Below, in pieces: positions 6,961 through 9,157 of a DNA stretch of 9,157 bases. This DNA comes from RGDT01 sp964630925 (GTDB lineage: Bacteria > Planctomycetota > Planctomycetia > Gemmatales > Gemmataceae), in NCBI GenBank assembly GCA_964630925.1, contig CAZVZK010000260.1:1-9157 (forward strand), written 5' to 3'. The notes beneath the pieces were generated by a model. The model did not search any database. It saw only the letters and a program-made list of their open reading frames with translations, and was not told the DNA's origin. The translations under genes and the position numbers were made by a program. Numbering within the stretch: position 1 is the stretch's first letter; each line of letters opens with the position of its first letter.

Positions 6961-7376
6961 TCAAGACAACGGAATTGGTGAGTGTAGGACCGACACAGCA
7001 AAACCAGCGACAGTGATTTCGCTCAACTCTGGGGAAATTCTGTCAGTTCGTTATTGTGGACAATCGACGAAGTAAGGCCCTGATGGCGGTCTTCTAGCTA
7101 GTAGCGCGTCGCCACGCTCTGGCGCTGCTTGACGAGGCCCGAAGAAGCGCTCGACCTGGTGCCACATCGGCGGGATCACCGCCTGCATCCGCTCGGGTCC
7201 TTTGGCTTCTCGGCCACCTCCCGTTGCAGCAGCACCGATTTCCCACAGAGTGGTGGCCTCGGCCATCCGGCAATGCCGCGGCCTGGCCCCCTGCGCCAGC
7301 GGCTCCACGGAATATTTCATCGAGCTGGGGCGTGAACATGGGAGGCTCCTCTCAGCTCAGGGCAGGGCCAACAACA
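6961..7376. other. Intergenic leader of the operon, promoter not resolved
   Basis: The 6965-7075 part is clearly less GC-rich than its surroundings, as expected for a leader or promoter of the minus-strand operon. A weak sigma-70-like pair may exist on the minus strand: TTGTCC near 7062 and GAATTT 17 nt further on. An imperfect dyad TTGT-CC-ACAA overlaps the first element. Neither box is close enough to consensus to call. Upstream, 7051-7339 holds the doubtful small open frames treated separately. No terminator is evident after the patatin gene, so read-through into the operon is possible. Confidence 0.4.
7051..7320 (-). CDS. Doubtful small open frame, unknown
   Basis: An 89-codon ATG frame encodes a protein with mixed composition (for example CRMAEATTLWEIGAAATGG and PPMWHQVERFFGPRQ) and ends in TAA. 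It lacks a good ribosome binding site. A second frame starts at an ATG at 7337-7339, which has AGAGGAG 6 nt upstream, and reads MFTPQLDEIFRG before turning into Arg/Ser/Cys-rich, shadow-like sequence. The two together could be one gene broken by a frameshift, with the first frame giving the start and the second the body. I do not recognise a family. It may be a small hypothetical gene, a mobile-element remnant, or chance. Confidence 0.22.
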   Translation of the reverse strand: MKYSVEPLAQGARPRHCRMAEATTLWEIGAAATGGGREAKGPERMQAVIPPMWHQVERFFGPRQAAPERGDALLARRPPSGPYFVDCPQ

Positions 7377-8402
7377 TCAAGCGCCATCGAGCCAGAACTC
7401 CGCCAGCCATTGTCTGAGGTCGACCTGCGAGCCGTCCGGCTGGACGGTGGCGTTGAGCTCATTGGCGTGGTAGGCCGTTGTCTGGACATCCAGCTCGCTG
7501 ACGATGTCGGGGTCGTCCAGGGCGTACTCCAATGTGAGCCGTGGCGTCACGCGGACCACCTTCCGTCCCAGGAATTGCCGTAGCAGGAAGGCCGACGAGC
7601 CGACGGAGGCGTCCATCAGCGCCGTCACCACGGACCGGGCGGCGTAGGCGGTGCCCCAATCGCCCGCCTCGATGTTGATGTCGTGGTATCCGGTCCCCAG
7701 CGACAGCACCCGCACGTCCGGGGTGGTGGTCTGGTCGGCGCGGACAGCAACACCCGGCCCCGCCTTCTCGGCCATATCCAGCCGGAACACCTCCCCCACC
7801 GCCGCCACCGCCGGGTTGTTGGCCACGACCCCGCCATCCCAGCACAGCCACCGGCCAGGCTGTTCCACGCGATGGGCAGGGAAGTAGGTCGGGGCTGCCG
7901 CGGTCGCCAGGGCGACGTCGATGCTGGCCCACTGGCTGGAGGAGTATTTTTCGTGCGCCGGGCTGGTGAGCCGGTAGGCCGTGGACAGGAACACGCCCGC
8001 CGGCTTGTGCCGCCCGTCCGGGCGCTGTAAGGCGGTGACCGGCACGATGACCGGTTTGGCCTGTAAGTCGGCCAAGCTCCGGTCTCCGACCATGGCCTGG
8101 ACGGCCTGCCGCAGCCCATCCGGGACGTACTTGGCGTAGAACGGCCACCAGACCGCCAGCCGCCGGTGCGCCGGTGCGAAGATGTTCCTGGCCTGTGTCA
8201 GGTAGAGATCCGCCAACTCGGCCGGCGCGCCGCCTCCGGCGAGGCCCAACGCGATCAGCCCCCCCGTTGATGTGCCGGCGACGATGTCCGCCCTGTCGAC
8301 CAGGGCGGGGAAATCCCGCGACAGCAGTTGCAGCAGGCGGGCGGGGATGATGCCGCCGACGCCGCCGCCGTCGATGGCCAGGATTCGGATGGGGGTCTTC
8401 AT
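7377..8402 (-). CDS. Patatin-like phospholipase
   Basis: The 341-residue protein is a complete single-domain patatin, of the usual length for bacterial soluble patatins. The glycine-rich oxyanion loop is DGGGVGG (11-17), the nucleophile is Ser45 in GTSTGG, and the dyad Asp is Asp189 in DGG. A conserved block ATAAAPTYFPA (166-176) precedes it. The dyad is intact, so acyl-ester (phospholipid) hydrolysis is expected. The loop carries Gly16 where most patatins have Arg or Lys (DGGGxRG), which is unusual. There is no signal peptide or membrane segment. The ATG at 8400-8402 has only a weak purine-rich site upstream. It follows the edge hydrolase by 42 nt on the same strand and may be cotranscribed with it. 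Patatins serve as membrane-attacking effectors in some anti-phage systems, but nothing here identifies a partner cyclase, so a housekeeping lipase is equally possible. Confidence 0.9.
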   Translation of the reverse strand: MKTPIRILAIDGGGVGGIIPARLLQLLSRDFPALVDRADIVAGTSTGGLIALGLAGGGAPAELADLYLTQARNIFAPAHRRLAVWWPFYAKYVPDGLRQAVQAMVGDRSLADLQAKPVIVPVTALQRPDGRHKPAGVFLSTAYRLTSPAHEKYSSSQWASIDVALATAAAPTYFPAHRVEQPGRWLCWDGGVVANNPAVAAVGEVFRLDMAEKAGPGVAVRADQTTTPDVRVLSLGTGYHDINIEAGDWGTAYAARSVVTALMDASVGSSAFLLRQFLGRKVVRVTPRLTLEYALDDPDIVSELDVQTTAYHANELNATVQPDGSQVDLRQWLAEFWLDGA

Positions 8403-8434
8403 TCGGGGGTGGCTCGCTCTGGTCGCGTTTGGAA

Positions 8435-8452
8435 CGCCCTGAACTCAGGGCG
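8435..8452 (-). terminator. Hairpin over the hydrolase stop codon, terminator-like
   Basis: CGCCCTGA and TCAGGGCG form a perfect 8-bp inverted repeat around a 2-nt centre (in practice a shorter stem with a larger loop). The stop codon TGA of the upstream hydrolase lies within it. On the minus strand only TT follows, so the U tract of an intrinsic terminator is missing. It could be a weak terminator, an mRNA 3'-end stabiliser or a means to lower expression of the following patatin gene. Confidence 0.4.
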
Positions 8453-9157
8453 ACAGGTGGTTGATGACTGCCGCGGCCACTTGCTCCGGCTCCTCCTCGT
8501 GGACCAGGAGGTGCGCCCCCTGGACCACGCTGAGCGTCGCCTGCGGGAGTTGCATCCGGAGCCTTTTTCCCTGGGCCAGCGGGAAATAGATGTCGGCGCC
8601 CCCCCAGATCAGCCGGACCGGCACGTTGATGGACCGGTGGTAGTCCTCCCAGCGGTCCAGCAGGCCCCAGCTCCATCCCTTCAGGAAGCGGACCTGGCCG
8701 TCCATGCGCCGCTCGCTGAGGACAAGTGGGTGGATCGTGTGCTGGTAAAACACGTCATCGACGAGTTCCGGGCGTAACGACGCGCCGAACCCCCACCGCG
8801 AACGGACGAGCCAGCGCCAGCCCAACGCCAGCCGCAGCGCCTGGCCGGAGCTTGGCAGGAAAAGCAGACCTCGCTGAATGGGCAACAGCGGCGGGCGGTG
8901 TCCGGGCACTTCGGTGTTCGTCATGATCAAAGCCGTCACCCGCCGGCGATCCAACAGACACAGGTGTCGAGCGATCATCGCCCCGGAGTCCTGCCCGAAC
9001 AGGGCGTAACTCTCCAACCGAAGCCCCTCCAGCACTGCCTTGACGGTGGCCGCCTGAGCCGGCCAGCTGAACTCGGTGCGCTTGGTCCACTCGGTGTCGC
9101 CGCCGCCGGGCAAGTCGATCAGATAACAGGTGAAGCGCTCCTTCAGGAGCGGCAGCA
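8445..9157 (-). CDS. Alpha/beta-hydrolase, haloalkane dehalogenase / epoxide hydrolase-like, 5' end outside window
   Basis: At least 236 residues are visible, and the N-terminus lies beyond the right edge. The frame is open to the last base and reads LPLLKERFTCYLIDLPGGGD, a normal internal strand-loop of this fold, so apparent starts near 9113 are not real. The nucleophile elbow is ALFGQDSGAMIAR, where Asp (codon 8988-8990) occupies the nucleophile position of G-x-Nuc-x-G. That is as in haloalkane dehalogenases and epoxide hydrolases rather than serine esterases. The likely acid is Asp in LIWGGADIYFP, and the likely base is His in VVQGAHLLVHEE. A helical cap lies between. The substrate cannot be told from sequence; C-O or C-halogen bond hydrolysis is the family expectation. 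It is upstream of the patatin gene on the same strand. Confidence 0.85.
   Translation of the reverse strand, partial: LPLLKERFTCYLIDLPGGGDTEWTKRTEFSWPAQAATVKAVLEGLRLESYALFGQDSGAMIARHLCLLDRRRVTALIMTNTEVPGHRPPLLPIQRGLLFLPSSGQALRLALGWRWLVRSRWGFGASLRPELVDDVFYQHTIHPLVLSERRMDGQVRFLKGWSWGLLDRWEDYHRSINVPVRLIWGGADIYFPLAQGKRLRMQLPQATLSVVQGAHLLVHEEEPEQVAAAVINHLSP

Noticed and set aside
5628..7001. Longer N-terminus for the caspase, since its frame is open up to 7001
   Set aside because: The 458-residue extension is Arg/Gly/Pro-rich shadow of the hydrolase gene. The ATG at 5627 has a good ribosome binding site and a TGATG overlap.
5654..7075. 473-codon open frame on the plus strand opposite the hydrolase gene
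   Set aside because: Low-complexity Arg/Gly/Val/Asp composition with no recognisable motif. The minus strand here encodes a convincing alpha/beta hydrolase with GHSFGG and a ribosome binding site.
4281..8402. CBASS-type defence system built from the patatin and caspase
   Set aside because: Patatin and caspase effectors occur in defence systems, but no nucleotidyltransferase/cyclase or nucleotide-sensing domain is visible. The patatin also seems to belong to a separate transcription unit.
1..9157. CRISPR array, tRNA, rRNA or attachment site
   Set aside because: No regularly spaced direct repeats, no cloverleaf-like sequence and no rRNA-like stretch were seen on reading both strands.

Overview
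The window is GC-rich and almost every gene lies on the minus strand. The strong G/C bias at third codon positions, long shadow frames, a bacterial caspase next to alpha/beta hydrolases, and IS4/IS701-type transposase debris suggest a planctomycete of the Gemmata type. This is inferred from gene content and style; there is no rRNA or other marker to confirm it.

Reading in the direction of transcription (high to low coordinates), the window opens with an alpha/beta hydrolase that runs off the right edge (8445-9157). Its stop codon lies inside an 8-bp perfect hairpin. A patatin-like phospholipase (7377-8402) follows 42 nt later. Next comes about 430 bp without a convincing gene, holding a doubtful small open frame (7051-7320) and the leader of the next unit.

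The core is a tightly coupled three-gene operon. It encodes a 440-residue serine alpha/beta hydrolase with a glycine-zipper segment (5627-6949), a 448-residue caspase-like peptidase with an intact His/Cys dyad (4281-5627), and a 1074-residue multidomain protein (1060-4284). That last protein has an uncharacterised N-terminal half with a TPR-like stretch, then a CBM48/AMPK-type glycan-binding module, then a GH13 alpha-amylase barrel. Successive genes overlap as TGATG and ATGA, so they are probably translated together. In the GH13 barrel the nucleophile Asp and the transition-state Asp both appear to be missing, while the Arg and the acid/base Glu remain. It looks like a pseudoenzyme, perhaps a glycan sensor or scaffold. 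A protease, a lipase-like hydrolase and a sensor-like pseudoenzyme in fixed order resemble the effector and sensor layout of bacterial conflict or regulated-death systems. The sequence cannot prove such a role, and no NTPase or nucleotide-signal synthase is visible here.

The left end (about 176-900) is a mosaic of two decayed DDE transposase pieces: an IS4-like N-terminus joined to an IS701-like C-terminal half. Each has a frame break at a 7-base homopolymer. An IS-end-like palindrome (160-181) and gene-free DNA reach the left edge.
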